NCBI GenBank assembly: GCA_958450325.1
Contig: OY288241.1
Span: 37,314,778-37,378,777, forward strand
DNA from: Agrostemma githago
Lineage: Eukaryota > Streptophyta > Magnoliopsida > Caryophyllales > Caryophyllaceae
Direction: 5' to 3'
Length of the DNA stretch: 64,000 bases
Shown here: positions 43,877 through 56,245 of the stretch, in pieces
Layout: each line of letters opens with the position of its first letter
Numbering within the stretch: position 1 is the first letter of the stretch
Program-made: the position numbers and the translations under genes
The notes under the pieces: generated by a model
The model's database searches: none
Told to the model about the DNA's origin: nothing
The model's input: only the letters and a program-made list of their open reading frames with translations

Positions 43877-44480
43877 TCAGGTGAAGAATTTCCTTAGGGC
43901 GGTGATGTGACCGTCCCGCTCTTTGGATTTGACGATCATGTCGTCTATATAAACCTCTACCTCCTTATGCATCATGTCATGTAATAAGGTGGTAGCGGTC
44001 CTTTGGTATGTGGCCCCGGCATTAATGAGACCGAATGGCATGACGGTGTAGCAGTAAGTACCCCATGGTGTAGTGAAGGTGGTCTTACTCATACCTTCTT
44101 CCGCCATCTTGATCTGATTATATCCGGCATACCCGTCCATAAATGATAGAAGGGCATGATCGGCCGTGTTATCCACCAGTATGTCGATGTGTGGTAACGG
44201 AAAATCATCCTTTGGGCTTGCTTTGTTAAGATCCCGAAAATCCACGCATACCCGCACCTTACCGTCCTTTTTAGGAACCGGCACGATGTTTGCAACCCAG
44301 TCCGGATACTCGGACACTTGTATGAAGCCGACTTTGAACTGTTTATTGACTTCTTCTTTTACTTTGAGAGACCACTCGAGCCTCATTCGACGGAGCTTCT
44401 GTTTAACCGGTTTACACCCGTCCTTGATTGGTATTCGATGCTCGGCTATTTCCCGGTCTATCCCCGGCATGTCCTTGTAG
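43877..44480 (-). pseudogene. Reverse transcriptase core
   Basis: IPVPKKDGK-like VPVPKKDGKVRVCVDFRDLN, FMDGYAGYNQI, MPFGLINAGATYQR and YIDDMIVKSK are all present with both catalytic aspartates of YIDD. The domain ends with a TGA at 43877 that most simply came from CGA, since RLRKYNMRLNPQKC-like text follows in the same frame. Confidence 0.92.
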
Positions 44481-45849
44481 GACCATGCAAAGACATCCTT
44501 GAATTCTTGGAGGAGGTTTATGAACTGTTGTTTCTCCTCGGAATTTAAGGATAACCCTATCTTAAGTATTTGAGGCTCTAAGGTTGTTCCCACGTTTATG
44601 GACTCGGTCTCTTCGATTACCGGATTCCGGGATTCCCTTTGCTCTAGTTGCTCGATCAGATGTGGAGGTAGGGGTACCTGTTCGTCGAATTTCTCAATGT
44701 CATAGCATAAAACATTTTTGAAAGCAGAATTTAAAAGAGACAAGTCGTAAGCAGAACGGTTGTTATTATTGATTGAAAATTTGGAAAATAGCTCAAAAAG
44801 AGCAGCCATCTGATCATTGGTCAGTGGCGGAATTGGTAAGGCACTCGGGACAGACCCCAAAGTGCCAGCAGCAGGAATGATAGAAGGGAGAAGGGTTACA
44901 GGAGTGACTCTAGCACCGACTTCCCTAGACTCGACCTCAGACTCAGACTCAGACTCCGACTCAGACTTGGACTCAGACTCGGACTCAGACTCAGGCATGT
45001 CTCCCTCTCCAGCGATCAGCTTGTAGATCTTCCCTTGACTGTCAGTCCACTTGACAGTCTTCCTCCAGGCCCTGTTTCCCGTCTCGGAACCAACATCCGA
45101 GATCAGCTTGGTCGGGTCAAACCTGTTGCGGCGGAGAATCAGGTTGACCAGGTCTTCCTTTGGGGTTGGGACTATGGTGTCTTCCCCGAAGAGCAGTCCC
45201 AGCGCGGGCTCAGCATCATCAGCTTCATCAGATTGGATGAGGGCGAACACATCATCCGGAATGTAGTTGCAGTCCCGGGCCAATTGGGTCCCGAGGTGCG
45301 CAGCATTGGGTTGGTACAGACCAACCTGGATAGCCCCGAATACCGGTGTGACAAAGTAGTCAGACAACCGTGGGCTGTAAGGGCTCAAGTGGATACCCTT
45401 AATGATGTTGCAGGCCTTTTCGATTCCTGCTCGGACAACGTTGCCCGGAGTGGCGGTATAGCCAAGGCCGAAGTGAGAGTCTTCGTCCTTAAGGACCTCG
45501 ATGATCTTCCCAGCTGGAAGATCGGGTCGACAGGTAGCCCCCGGAAGGTACCCTAGGTTTTGGAGCATTGCGTCAATGCTCGTGGTGAAGTAAGGCCTAA
45601 AAAGGTACTCTTCCTCGATCATCCCCACAAAGTCGAACCCCCAGAGGTCCGTGCGGCCCGTGGCGTTACAGCTAGCCACGGTTACTGGGGTTGCCTCTAA
45701 AGTAATAACATTGTCGAGCAAAGGCATCTTGATCTTACGGTGAAGGGTGGAGGACACGGCTTTGACCGCGTGAATCCATGGCCTTCCTAGGAGCAAGTTG
45801 AATGATGAGGTGACATCAATCACCTGAAATTCGAGCTCCTTTTCTATCG

Positions 45850-47034
45850 GGCCCGTTATGATGGTCAGTTTTACGGCCCCAGATACCGTCTTTGGGCTCC
45901 CATCAAAGGCTTGGATGGTTTGAGCCGTCGGGACATAATCGGCCTCGGTGATGCCGAGGGCTTTGGCGGTCCTTAAGGGAAGGACATTTACAGCGGACCC
46001 GTCATCGACTAGGGTCATCGGGAGGTATTTCCCTCGGCAGATTACCGTAATGTAGAGGGCCAGATTATGAGAGGCCCCGAACGGTGGCAAATCGGCTTCA
46101 GAGAAAGTGATCATTGGGCCTCTTTCCTTGGTTTTGCCCTTCAAGTGGGGCAGGACCGTGGCTACCATTTCAGCAGGGGTAGCCAAAGAGTCGATCTTAA
46201 CTTGATCGAGAGCCTTAGTGAGTGCTTCTCGATGTTCTTGTGAGCTAACCAAGAGTTGCCATATGGTGAGGTCAACTCGGGTCTTCTTCAGTTGCTTCAC
46301 AATAGTCGTTTCAGCAGTCGGCACCTCAGGGGCGACTTCCATCCCGAGTGGATCGGTGATGGTTGTCGGGATGGGGATGTCCCTAGAGCTTGAGGCTTGG
46401 TAGGGACGACCCAGGTGATTACTGGCTAGGACTCGGGATTTGGCTTCGCGAATCTGTACAGGGGTGATGGGGACGGCCGTTTCCCCTTTAGCGAGGTAGA
46501 CATCATCCTCGTCGTCAAACCAGATCCCATTTACTTGCGGGATAAACGGGGAGATAAGGTGAGAGCAATCAATCATCTCCCCAGCGAAGATGGCATGGGA
46601 GCTGAAAGGGTTCTCTTTGTTGCTTGGTTTATCTCCGGGTAGCGGGATTTTACCGCTTTCGATCAAGTTCTGGATCAGGTGCTTCAGCTTCCAACACTTT
46701 TTGGTATCATGGCCATTGCCCCGGTGGTATTGGCAATAGGCCTGAGCATTGTGGTTCTTGGAGCGTCGCTCGACCGGAACTTCAGGAGTTGGGCCTATCG
46801 GTTGGATTAGGCCTTTGGAGGACAGCCTTTGTAAGGCATAGGTATAGGTGGTACCTATATCAGTGAAAACCCGAGGTGGGTTTTTTTTCTTGGACGGGGC
46901 ATCTAGTAGATTAACCGCGTCAAAAATGCTGCGAGTTGCAGCTTGGGGCTTAGTGGTGGAGGAAGAAGCCCCTACCAGAATGAGAATTTTTTTAATAAAG
47001 ACTCTACCAGAAGCAGGAGTCGAGATAGAACTGG
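45850..47034 (-). pseudogene. gag C-terminus and aspartic protease part
   Basis: The knuckle CQYHRGNGHDTKKC and KLKHLIQNLIESGKIPL mark the gag end. About 240 codons later LPMTLVDDGSAVNVLP is the protease active-site region; Tat proteases usually have D-x-G-S here. FNLLLGRPWIHA follows, the conserved second protease motif (L-GRPW). No stop lies between, so gag and protease share a frame. Confidence 0.88.
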
Positions 47035-47040
47035 CATAAT

Positions 47041-49977
47041 TAAAATGAGTCTAATGATATGACCTTAATTGAGACAAAATTCTGCATTGAGTTATTAAAA
47101 ATTGTGAGTAACATATCATTGGTTAATAGTCATAATTTCGGATATGACTTGAAATAATGTATTCGATTAACGATGATCATTCTGCAAAGCGAATATGACA
47201 TCGAATAAAAGAGATTGATTAAGTGAATGTCATCATTGTATATGTTGACAATTATAATTATTGATCGTATTTTATGATAATTACAAGTGATCGAGTAATA
47301 TAGCATATTCCCGAAAGGAATATTGACGGGTCTTGCCTATGTATATGAGACACCACTTGTGTCATGTCACATCTATAATTTTTCATGGCCATATGAGAAA
47401 ATAAAATTGTTGTGCCCATAATATATAATGTAGTTAAACAAAAGTTTAGCATGATGAGATTCAGTCGACTGAAAATGTGGCGTACAACAAGTGAATTTAT
47501 CACGACATAGTCAAATGAATAAAAAAAATGACATGAGTTTTAGGCAATGCAAAGTCGACACAAATATTAAAGATATGACAAATTTAGGCCATCCGGGTTC
47601 TTGTTACACTCGTTTTGATAAACCTAATGTTTATCTTGAAAGAAACGTAACAACGTGCTGAATCCCTCTCATGTGTTATTAGAATTATATTTGAGGCAAG
47701 ACAGTACACTGAGATGGAATATAATTATGTTGGAGATTTGAATACTGCTCGGAGTTGCATAATGAACATGAACGTTTATGTATGGTTGAATTACGTGACC
47801 TGTAGTCACATAGAATTTTACGAGTAGTTCTTGTAATCAGAGTTCACCATTTGAGTATTATGTGAACATGATGATTTCCCAAATGGGCAATTTTAAGTCA
47901 GCACGTGGAAAAACCAACTGCGATAAGTCGAGCTCCCTAATATATTACTCTACTGAAGAAAATCAGTTGATTAAAGTGTATAAAATATGAGATGAATTCT
48001 AAGGTGGATATTGCCCTTTAAATCTATCAAGTAATGATAATTTTTACCACCTTAAGGGGGAGATTGATAACAATAAGCTGGTAAAAACAAACAAGTAAGG
48101 TTGATCCCATCTGAATATGAAGTTTAGAGACTTATTTTGGATATGAAATACATCACCTAGAGATTCAAGAAATATTAGTAATGATTTATATCATTTGGTT
48201 TTGAGGATGTACCAGGATATATCAGCTTGATCACCTTATCTTATCAAGATATGTTATACATTGAAATTTATGATTTGACTATAGACAAATTTACCCTTCT
48301 TGAGGTAGAGCGAGCTATAGCTCCGTCATGGATAGTAAAATGTATGAACATTGAGATTCTTGCCATATTTTCAATAATCACACACGGCGGAGTGTGAAGG
48401 TCATATTCGGTTCATATGTTATAAGTGAAAGACAATGACAAGCATGTGCAATTGGTACTCATGAAGAGTAATGAAACTTGGATGTCGTTGAAGTGACATA
48501 GATATCTGAACGATAATAAATGGCCTAGCTATATGAAAATATTGGTACCAAATATATTCAGATATCTTTAAGCAGTGCCGGTAGTATAAGTAATTATATC
48601 GATATGTTAATTCATGGAACCGAATAATACTTGCGCGCGATATGTGATGGACAGTTTAATGGGGACCTTATATAAGCGTTCATCTTGATTGTTGACGTAC
48701 AATCTATGGTTAAGAATGAGCACATGGACTTGAAGTCCACGTATTGACTCGAAGTCAATCCAATTATGAATAATATCGGTGAAGATACTGTACAGTTTGC
48801 ATTTGAGTCTCATGTGCATGTAACATAGTTATTTTATCATTGCATATTAGATACTATGTATTAGTTTCATAAAACCTCGTTGCATTAGTTCAGTACATAC
48901 TCCATATACTATCGAGCATTGTTCATAATATAGGCATGCACAAGATTATTATTGTTATATATTGCAGGATACATACTTATATATAAGTTTTAAGGAGATT
49001 TATACTCATATATAGATTGATAACTCCTTGAAGGAGCATATTATAAATGATCAAAAGATGATGATAGTTGATCAAATTAGTTTCAGAATGACTCATTATT
49101 AAGTGTATGATCTTCTATACAATAAATGTGTATTTATAAAAGTGTTCAACATGAGAGTTGATGTGAATGCACGGTTTTATTATCTCAATTTGAAGTTTGA
49201 GTGTATTGAGAATTCATACATGAGTATGTTTCCTTCCGATTATATGAGAATACTTTATGGTCCAGAAGCACCATAATAGTTGGAAAATAATGTAGTGAAA
49301 GGCTATAATTATATGTCAATATATATGTAAAATAAGAAAATATGACAAGAAAGATCAATTAGTTAGGGTATTTAAGTTATAAATATTAGCTACACTCTTT
49401 TTACATTCAACTAGGTTTTTGTCCTAATGGATTTTTCCCAGTAAGGTTTTTAACGAGGTAGCGCTATAGATGTGTTAATAACGCTATAGTTATAATCGTC
49501 ATTGTTGAGATGACAATTGTCTAGACATATTATGTTATGACGTGCATTGAGAACAAGTTCACAATTGTGGAAATATTATTTGAAATGAAGATCCAAGAGC
49601 CATGAATGACTATCCAGATTGTGGTTCCAAAGAAATATGATATCGAATTATCAAGGATTTCTATTGATTGAAGATACCAAGTTTATCAGTTACGACAAAT
49701 CCATTTCAACGCCGTGAAGCTACATGAAGACATGGATAATTTCAAGACATATCAAGTCGTGCAATCATCAGGGGGAGTAATCATGCGCTGTACTCTTTTT
49801 CCTAAGCCATGGTTTTGTCCCACTGGGTTTTCCATGGAAAGGTTTTAACGAGGCAGCATGTTATGCGTGTTTTGAAGATTTATGTACTCGTTTACTTTAC
49901 TAGTGTTTTTCCCATTGGGTTTTTCTAGGCAAAGTTTTAATAAGACATGACTTCACTGATGGACATCCAAGGGGGAG
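47041..49977 (+). pseudogene. Decayed copia internal region
   Basis: Almost no open frame survives. Near 47225 a frame reads NVIIVYVDNYNY, resembling the IIAVYVDDLNIIG reverse-transcriptase motif. The 3' end shows the TTTTGTCCCANTGGGTTTTCC / AAGGTTTTAACGAGGCA phrase typical of copia 3' regions, three times (about 49421, 49811 and 49905). A purine tract (AAGGGGGAG) abuts the 3' LTR at 49978. The 5' part is lost. A second AAGGGGGAGATTGATAAC run at about 48053 hints at a compound or rearranged remnant. Confidence 0.6.
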
Positions 49978-50043
49978 TGTTATAATGTAATATATTGTAT
50001 TGGTGGATGCCCACACTATGACGACATTATGTCGACATCATAT
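49978..50043 (+). repeat. Copia 3' LTR, first part
   Basis: Starts TGTTATAATG after the polypurine tract. It is interrupted at CATAT by the element at 50044-58310 and resumes at 58311. Confidence 0.75.
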
Positions 50044-50589
50044 TGTAGACACCCTCATTTTGACCGCCAGGTGTCTACAGTAGTTCCCGCCAAACACCCG
50101 ACGATGATCGGACGCAAACGTGCTTTAATGAACTCGGATATGGGCTCGAAATCATGGGCATTTGGTTTAGGCTTTTTACGGAGTACAAATCTCACAAAAC
50201 CAACCTCAAAATCGGGCCCAGTGGGCATTTCGAGTCAAATAAGACTAATTTGGGTCAAATCCGACACCGGGGGCAAAACCATCTTTTAGCGACCGAGTCA
50301 AAACCCGGTCAAAGATATTTTCGAGACACCCGAATCAGCCGTGACATCCCGTGAGTCCGGTTTGAGGTCAAATACTACACAAATATCAGCTACAAAGTAG
50401 GAATCCTTTCCTATCCAAAGTCAGAATCCTACTCCATCTAAACCGGGTGTTTCTTCCCCTACAAGTAACCTTTTCCTACCCAAAGACGGAATCATACTTC
50501 CACCCAACCGTTGCTTTCTTCCTTGGTAAGAAACCGTTTTCCTATCCAAACACTAGGAACCTCCTATCCGGAGTGGGGGTATCCCATCC

Positions 50590-50597
50590 TATAAATA
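50590..50597 (+). promoter_or_regulatory. TATA box of element 2 5' LTR
   Basis: TATAAATA, repeated at 56957-56964 in the 3' LTR, in the same relative place as TATAAATA in the minus-strand LTRs. Confidence 0.55.
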
Positions 50598-50964
50598 TCC
50601 CACCTTCGCAACATCAATAAAACACATCAATCATTGACACCAATCATCCAACGATTCACACATCAAATATTCATCTAAGACAACAATTCATCCATAACAT
50701 CCCGACATCCGAATACTAACCCGAAATTCTAGGCAATTTTAGTCAAACCATACACAAATACCAATCCGAAATTCTAGGCAATTTTAGGCAAAATATATAC
50801 AAACCCGAGAGCAAAACTTGCCAAATCCCCTCCCTAACCATACACGCCATAACTCACCTATATACATCTTAACGCTCCCGCGCCTAGGCCACCACTACGA
50901 GTCCGTTTTCAAGATAATCAAGCATGTAGGTTGAGGGTGTTTCAAATCCCGTTCTTCTCCTTTT

Positions 50965-51075
50965 CACAATTTTTTTGTCACAATTTTTTGTCACGGTTTT
51001 TTTGTCACGCTTTTTTTGTCACGATTTTTTTTGTCACAATTTTTTGTCACAATATTTAGTCATAATTTTTTTAGT
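50965..51075 (+). repeat. TTTTTTGTCAC microrepeat in element 2 LTR
   Basis: Seven or so copies of T(5-8)GTCAC(A/G), with a shorter array in the 3' LTR at 57335-57420. Confidence 0.8.
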
Positions 51076-51978
51076 CACAATTTTTACACAATTTTTCAGA
51101 AACTTTACACAATCTTTCAGCAACTTTTTCAAAATCTACTCTAAATATTCGATATTGATTCTATAATCAAGCATTGAATATTACGAGTATCAATATTTAA
51201 GTCGAGTATAAATTGCACCATATTTTTACACGACTTAACCAAATCATCGATTTCCAAAACCAAATACAATTTTTTCATCATATCATATTTACATCTTTTA
51301 ACTCGTTTACTCGTTTGCTCCTTTATTATCGCGATTGTTGTATTGTATCGTTGGTTGCATTGTAATTCCGGGTGGTATGCCGCTCGTATATTGTAATCTG
51401 TTATCGTTTTTGTTGTTTGTTTTATTGTACTAAAATGAACATCACATGCTAAAATACAACTTTGACGTTAATTTTTAGATGCATTAAAACGACTTAGCAA
51501 ACATAATTCACTTGTTTAGTCTAGAAGTACTTTTTGCATATCATTCAATCGTCGAACTAACGCGCGTACATAAAAATCGGACGATATCTTAGTAAAGGCC
51601 GCTAAGTGCGGGCGGGGTTGGGTGTTCTTTGTGAACTTCCCAACACGTACCCTCACGCCTTACTCAGAAGCATGGTTTCGGGATATCCGAATCCATTGGC
51701 AACGAGAGTCATTCAATATTCGATTACCGATAATGTCGGTATCGGTATCAAATGCTAAGGGACGAACCCAATAAACTCTGACATCGGAAATGGGCCATAT
51801 TTTGTACATGGCCCACTACGACATAGAGTGGGTTCGAACGGGCCCGAACTCCCACAAAGTTCGGTGGCGACTCCTACTTCGATTTAAATTTCAATTTGAC
51901 CATTTCATATGGAGATTGATTCGCCTCCCCAAACCCGCGCGTGGCCGCGTCGGGTGGAACTATGTCATGTCCACAATT

Positions 51979-51996
51979 TGGCGACTCCGCTGGGGA
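51979..51996 (+). other. Primer-binding site of element 2
   Basis: TGGCGACTCCGCTGGGGA, three bases after the 5' LTR. It is complementary to a tRNA 3' end reading CCCCAGCGGAGTCGCCA, which fits a plant tRNA-Arg, the primer reported for Ogre/Tat elements. Confidence 0.8.
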
Positions 51997-54900
51997 TAAA
52001 CTGATGAGTTACTTACCATCGGCATCCTCAGGGTGAGACTCGAAAAGAAATCGTTCGATTAGTAATGTACACGTTTTAGTTCAATGGTTCATGCATAACC
52101 CAAATTTTTCCTGGGCCGGTTACTTGTGACCGACGTCCCACTATACCACGGTGCATTCCTAAATGGGTGCACTAAAGACTTCGATGGCGGAACTCGCATG
52201 GGTTTTACGGCAGGTTCTAAGACCAACTCGGCTTAGGAAGACCGTCCTGATTTGCGAGAAAGCTATCGTCGTTGGTATAGACCCTATTTCGACCGACCGA
52301 GACTTAGATTAAGAGCATACATGGTGTCATTATACTGTTTCCATGACTACGTGCTACTTGATTTACTTGCCTTCTTTTTCAAAAACCGCTATTTCAAAAG
52401 CTTGCATCTTTTCAAACCTATCCATTTTTCAAAGCCCGGAAAGCTACCGAATTTAGAACTTATGATTTTGACTCAAAATAGCCTATTTTTAGCCGGTATG
52501 CTGCCCAAACTTTATCAAAATTTCCAAAATTTCAGCCCGATAAGATTTTTCGGTTTTCAAAAAAAATCTGGCCATCCGATCCGACTTTTTCGGGTTTTTC
52601 TAAATCCAAATTTCCCTTTTCAAAACCTTCCTCTTCTTAGGACTTCCCCGTATTTAGTAGTGTCGGGTCTTGTCATAAGTTGTTAGAGTCTATAGCGTCG
52701 AAACTCCGTCGATCCTACATCACGAGTTTCTTCCCCATCCCAGTCCGCCTTATTTGTCGAGGCACGGCCCACCTGCGTAGGACGAACTCCTACAAAGGGA
52801 AGCCCGTTTACACATTCAAGTCCAAAGTCTAGGGAGTATCTCACGTGGACCTTCCTTCGAGCGGGACTCGGTCCACATAGCCGAATCCTAAGAGAGGCCC
52901 ACCTTTGACGAGTCACCCGTCTAGGTGTCTTTTCCGAGTCATTTCCTTTTCAGGCTTTTCCTCACTCGGGGGCCACCCTTCAGCAGATCGATCAACCACG
53001 GTTGCTCTAAGGGTTATGGCTTACACGTTGTCTCACGTATCCCACTTTCGAGTCACTTAGGTGTCACACCATCTGAGTCCTATCAGATTCTTTAGCCTCA
53101 CTCGGGGGCTATCCCCCAACCGAGCAGTCAACCACGGTCATCCTAAGGGCACCCCACGTTCATCATACACTGGCGTCCTTATGATGCCTTCTTCGAGTCG
53201 TACCTATGCTACAAATACTCGAGTCATCTAGGGTTAGGTCACCACGGTTGGTCCGAGCACGCGACGCGGTCAAACACGGTTGCCCCATTTTCGGACTCGC
53301 CCTCATACACCGTTCGAGTCTCATGGTCGAGTCCAAGCCAGGATCGTTACCTCGTCTAGATCAACGTTCGAGTATCCCGGTCCAAGAGTCTTTGTCGACC
53401 CGTCACCCCAGGCCGTGTCTAGTTTGACTCCCTCACTTGCACTTGCGCAAAGCCGAGTTTAGGCGAGTCGTGACACCCGTCGTTCTCTCCAATCAAAGAC
53501 CTTACCAAAAAAAAAACAACCAACCGAGCATCCGAGTTCGGATTTGATTCGAGTCTAAGTTTGAGTTCGAGTCTAGGATACCCTACATCCTCATTTCCAA
53601 ATCAGCGTCAGAGTCATTTGTATTCTGTCTTCTTTTCAAAAATTCAATAAAATCAGCTTTCAATATTCTATCTCCACTATATGCTTTCCTTATATGTTTT
53701 CGAGAACATGATGAGCACCAGGGTACACTGTGAGCACATGCACGTGACTATTATAGGCGCATCTATAATGACTGCAGGAAACCGAACCTATGTTTTCCTC
53801 TTACCTGTTCCATGTCTGGTATAGAAAAGTCACATAACTACCCTTAGCAGGAGCGGTATCGAATCCTTTGACAAATCTAGATAGTCTTCTAGTTTGGGTT
53901 CAAGACGGGAGGCAAGCCCACTTCCCACAATAAACACCCTTCCAATAAGACTTGACCAACCTGACCAATCCTTACCTTAGGTGTTAGTCTGACCAACAAA
54001 AAAGGAAAAAAAGGAAAAATTGGACAAAAAAGAGAAAATCAAAAGTCCAAGGAAAAAGCAAAAGGCCAAAACAAAAGAGCTGGCCATAGTCAAAAAGATT
54101 TATCAACATCCCTCGACCAGATACGGTCAAGCCCTCGACCAGGCACGGTCAACTCAAATGAAGAATCCCATGACTGGGGCTAAAGAGGTCAACCAAAAAA
54201 TATTCAAAAACCCATGACCGTAGTGAGAACGGTCAATTCAAAATTATCAGTACTCATACCATCCAATAGGGGAGAAACAATCAAGCTGGTCAGCTAGCAC
54301 CACACTTAGCCTTCCCACATTACAACCCTCAAGACCTTCTCGAGACCTAGGCTAAGAGACAGCTCAGAATTTTGAGGATTCAAGCTTCATAGGATACCCT
54401 AACCATTAGGGCCAGACATGGAAATCAGATCCCGCATTATCAAACCTGCCCAAACGAAGTCTGAGTCATTTTTACTCGACTTCCCCCTTTCTTACCACAT
54501 TACAATACCTTACCCTCGAAGCCTTAGCTCCACAAAATCGATCTTCAGATTCCAATCATCAAAGCCACTTATGACCTAGCTCCACATTTCCAAAAACATC
54601 TAAACCAGTTACCAGCCCCAAACACGGGAACTCAACTTGCAGTCGGCATAGAACATGCCCAAATAAGTTCACACCACCTCTGGGAGCTACCCCGGAGAAC
54701 GCTCACAGTCACAGGATCAACATCCTAACTATTCTAGCCCTTTGATCAAGACATCACTGGGAATGCACCTAGCCTACACCATCGCTGTGGCTAGTTACAC
54801 ACAAAGCCCTAGTAAACTAGGCACCATTATATATCTTTCAATCCACTGAACTACGGCTTGGTTTGATTTCACTACACGTGAATACGTAGGCAGCCTTTCA

Positions 54901-55920
54901 ACAAGGGCACAACCACCCACATTGACACACATTCAAAAAGCGCCATCATTCCGGTCACGACACCATCATGTTCTCAACAGCTAGCTTTGTCGTCCTGGGG
55001 GCTTCTCTTAGGCAGGAAACCTCCATCCACTCACAAAATCCAGATAAATTCATAAAATCTAGCCTCCTTTCTGTAGTGTGTCCTAGTACTCGGCTCAGCT
55101 GAAGACAAGAATCTGTCAGGACTCGAGGCAATACCCACTTTGGAAATGTACCCAAAAATCAAAAATCCAGAAGAGCACTAGACTACGGCGTTGCCACTAC
55201 TAAAAGTCCTGTCATGCCAAAACAGTCTCATTACAGACTATTGCAATCCCCCCATAGCACATCCTTCCCATTCCGAGGATTCGACCATGTTGCCACTCGC
55301 CTAGGCTACGGAATAACGCAACTTAAGAGTCTTGTTAGGTGGCCCACACCCTTTTATCGAGTCACGGTTCAACCCCTCGATAGTCCAGTCGTGTCTGTCA
55401 ACTCGTCCTGTCGCGTCCAGAGTTGAGTCAGTCGGTATGTAAGCCTCTCTTTTCAAATTCTCATTTCAAAAACTTGTAAAACTTAGCCATTTGAGAAAAT
55501 CCTTTTCGACAAGGTCAAATTTCAGTCCATTTAAACTACAAATTTCTTTTCTACCCCTTTCAATTTTGAAAATATATCTCCTAGCATGTGAGTTGCTTTC
55601 AGGACTTCAATTTCAAAATGAAGCAAAAATCATTTTCTCCAGCGCAAGTCAGTCTATAGATGCTAACTGCATTTCCTGTATGCTATCTTACTGTCTGCTA
55701 TATGTGCTATTTCTGCCTATATATCTAATATTTCAGGTATCACTTGTGCTTCCCAAAGGAACATCAAGTTTTTACTTCCCCAGCGTGAGTCGGTGTTTCG
55801 CCAAAAATGTTACATGCGAATTGCTATGTGTCGGCATTATACAGGTACACCCAGACTCGAGAGGAAGACTCCTCACAAAAATTCCCCAGTGGAAAAGCTC
55901 AGGCGACATTTTCTACTAAA
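51997..55920 (+). other. Non-coding interior of element 2
   Basis: No recognisable gag or pol. A 144-codon frame at 52252-52686 in the leader has no known motif and is not preserved in element 1. Runs matching element 1 (reverse complement) extend from about 52660 to the repeats at 55926. The A-rich stretch at 53995-54080 and the motif at 54848-54896 have counterparts there. The gag relic of element 1 is absent here (junction near 53470-53530). Confidence 0.6.
54848..54896 (+). promoter_or_regulatory. Conserved inverted-arm motif (copy 3)
   Basis: AACTACGGCTTGGTTTGATT then ATACGTAGGC: arms CTACG and CGTAG around a TTGGTTTGAT-containing loop. Confidence 0.6.
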
Positions 55921-55925
55921 GAATC

Positions 55926-56245
55926 GGGATGTGTCTGTAAACAGATACACCCGTGGCTTCCAAGGCAAGCTCCCGCGCAACTCCAAGACGGGATGTGTCT
56001 GTAAACAGATACACCCATAGCTTCCAAGGAAAGCTCCCGCGCAACTCCAAGACGGGATGTATCTGTAAACAGATACACCCATAGCTTCCAAGGCAAGCTC
56101 CCGCGCAACTCCAAGATGGGATGTATCTGTAAACAGATACACCCATAGCTTCCAAGGCAAGCTCCCGCGCAACTCCAAGATGGGATGCGTCTGCAAACAG
56201 ACGCACCCAAGACTTTTTAGGCAAAGTCCCCACGGAATTATCAGC
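55926..56245 (+). repeat. 64-bp tandem repeat with hairpins, element 2
   Basis: GGGATG starts units at 55926, 55990, 56054, 56118 and 56182, an exact 64-bp period. Hairpins include TGTATCTGTAAACAGATACA and TGCGTCTGCAAACAGACGCA, so both stem sides change together. Overlapping open frames on both strands are by-products. Confidence 0.93.

Larger units (their letters stand above)
41356..47034 (-). pseudogene. gag(partial)-pol polyprotein of Tat element 3
   Basis: A near-continuous frame runs from 47034 to 41356 with four lesions: TGA at 43877-43879, TAA at 43403-43405, a frameshift at the T7 run 42781-42787, and TAG at 41602-41604. Order: gag knuckle (46694-46735), protease with DDGSAVNVLP (about 46006), a Ser-Glu repeat linker (about 44930-45000), reverse transcriptase with YIDD (43940-43951), RNase H, archaeal-type RNase H, integrase. 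After the last stop the frame continues through FKPNWVGPYLVKKI to its natural end at 41356. The protein is the retrotransposon's replication machinery; this copy cannot make it whole. No frame or domain is missing apart from the start of gag. Confidence 0.93.
35848..47040 (-). mobile_element. Pol-bearing Tat-lineage Ty3/gypsy retrotransposon, 5' end lost (element 3)
   Basis: On the minus strand it carries partial gag, protease, reverse transcriptase, two RNase H regions, integrase (47034-41356), an extra gene in antisense (39090-40947), a polypurine tract and a 2.54-kb 3' LTR (35848-38386). An extra archaeal-type RNase H after the first one and extra antisense genes are established traits of the Tat lineage (Ogre, Retand, Grande). 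The N-terminal part of gag, the leader and the 5' LTR are missing at about 47040, where copia-derived DNA begins. Several stops and a frameshift inactivate pol. LTR and polypurine tract match the non-autonomous elements nearby, so this type could have mobilised them. Confidence 0.9.
50044..51975 (+). repeat. 5' LTR of element 2
   Basis: TGTAGACACCC to ATGTCCACA, 1.93 kb. TATAAATA at 50590-50597 is the likely core promoter. The LTR belongs to the same family as the others but lacks the ACTCGATCGAGT arrays. Confidence 0.9.

Noticed and set aside
44166..45556. Plus-strand open frames opposite pol (44166-44480, 45035-45556)
   Set aside because: They are shadows of the minus-strand pol frame, without start context, splice sites or a recognised domain, unlike the PMD gene.
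52001..52046. CTGATGAG followed by CGAAAA just after the primer-binding site, hammerhead-like
   Set aside because: Stem II arms next to the core boxes do not pair and no cleavage-site stem was found.
52252..52686. 144-codon frame in the leader of element 2, candidate new gag
   Set aside because: No knuckle or capsid features are seen and it is not kept in the sister element. Kept only as a note.
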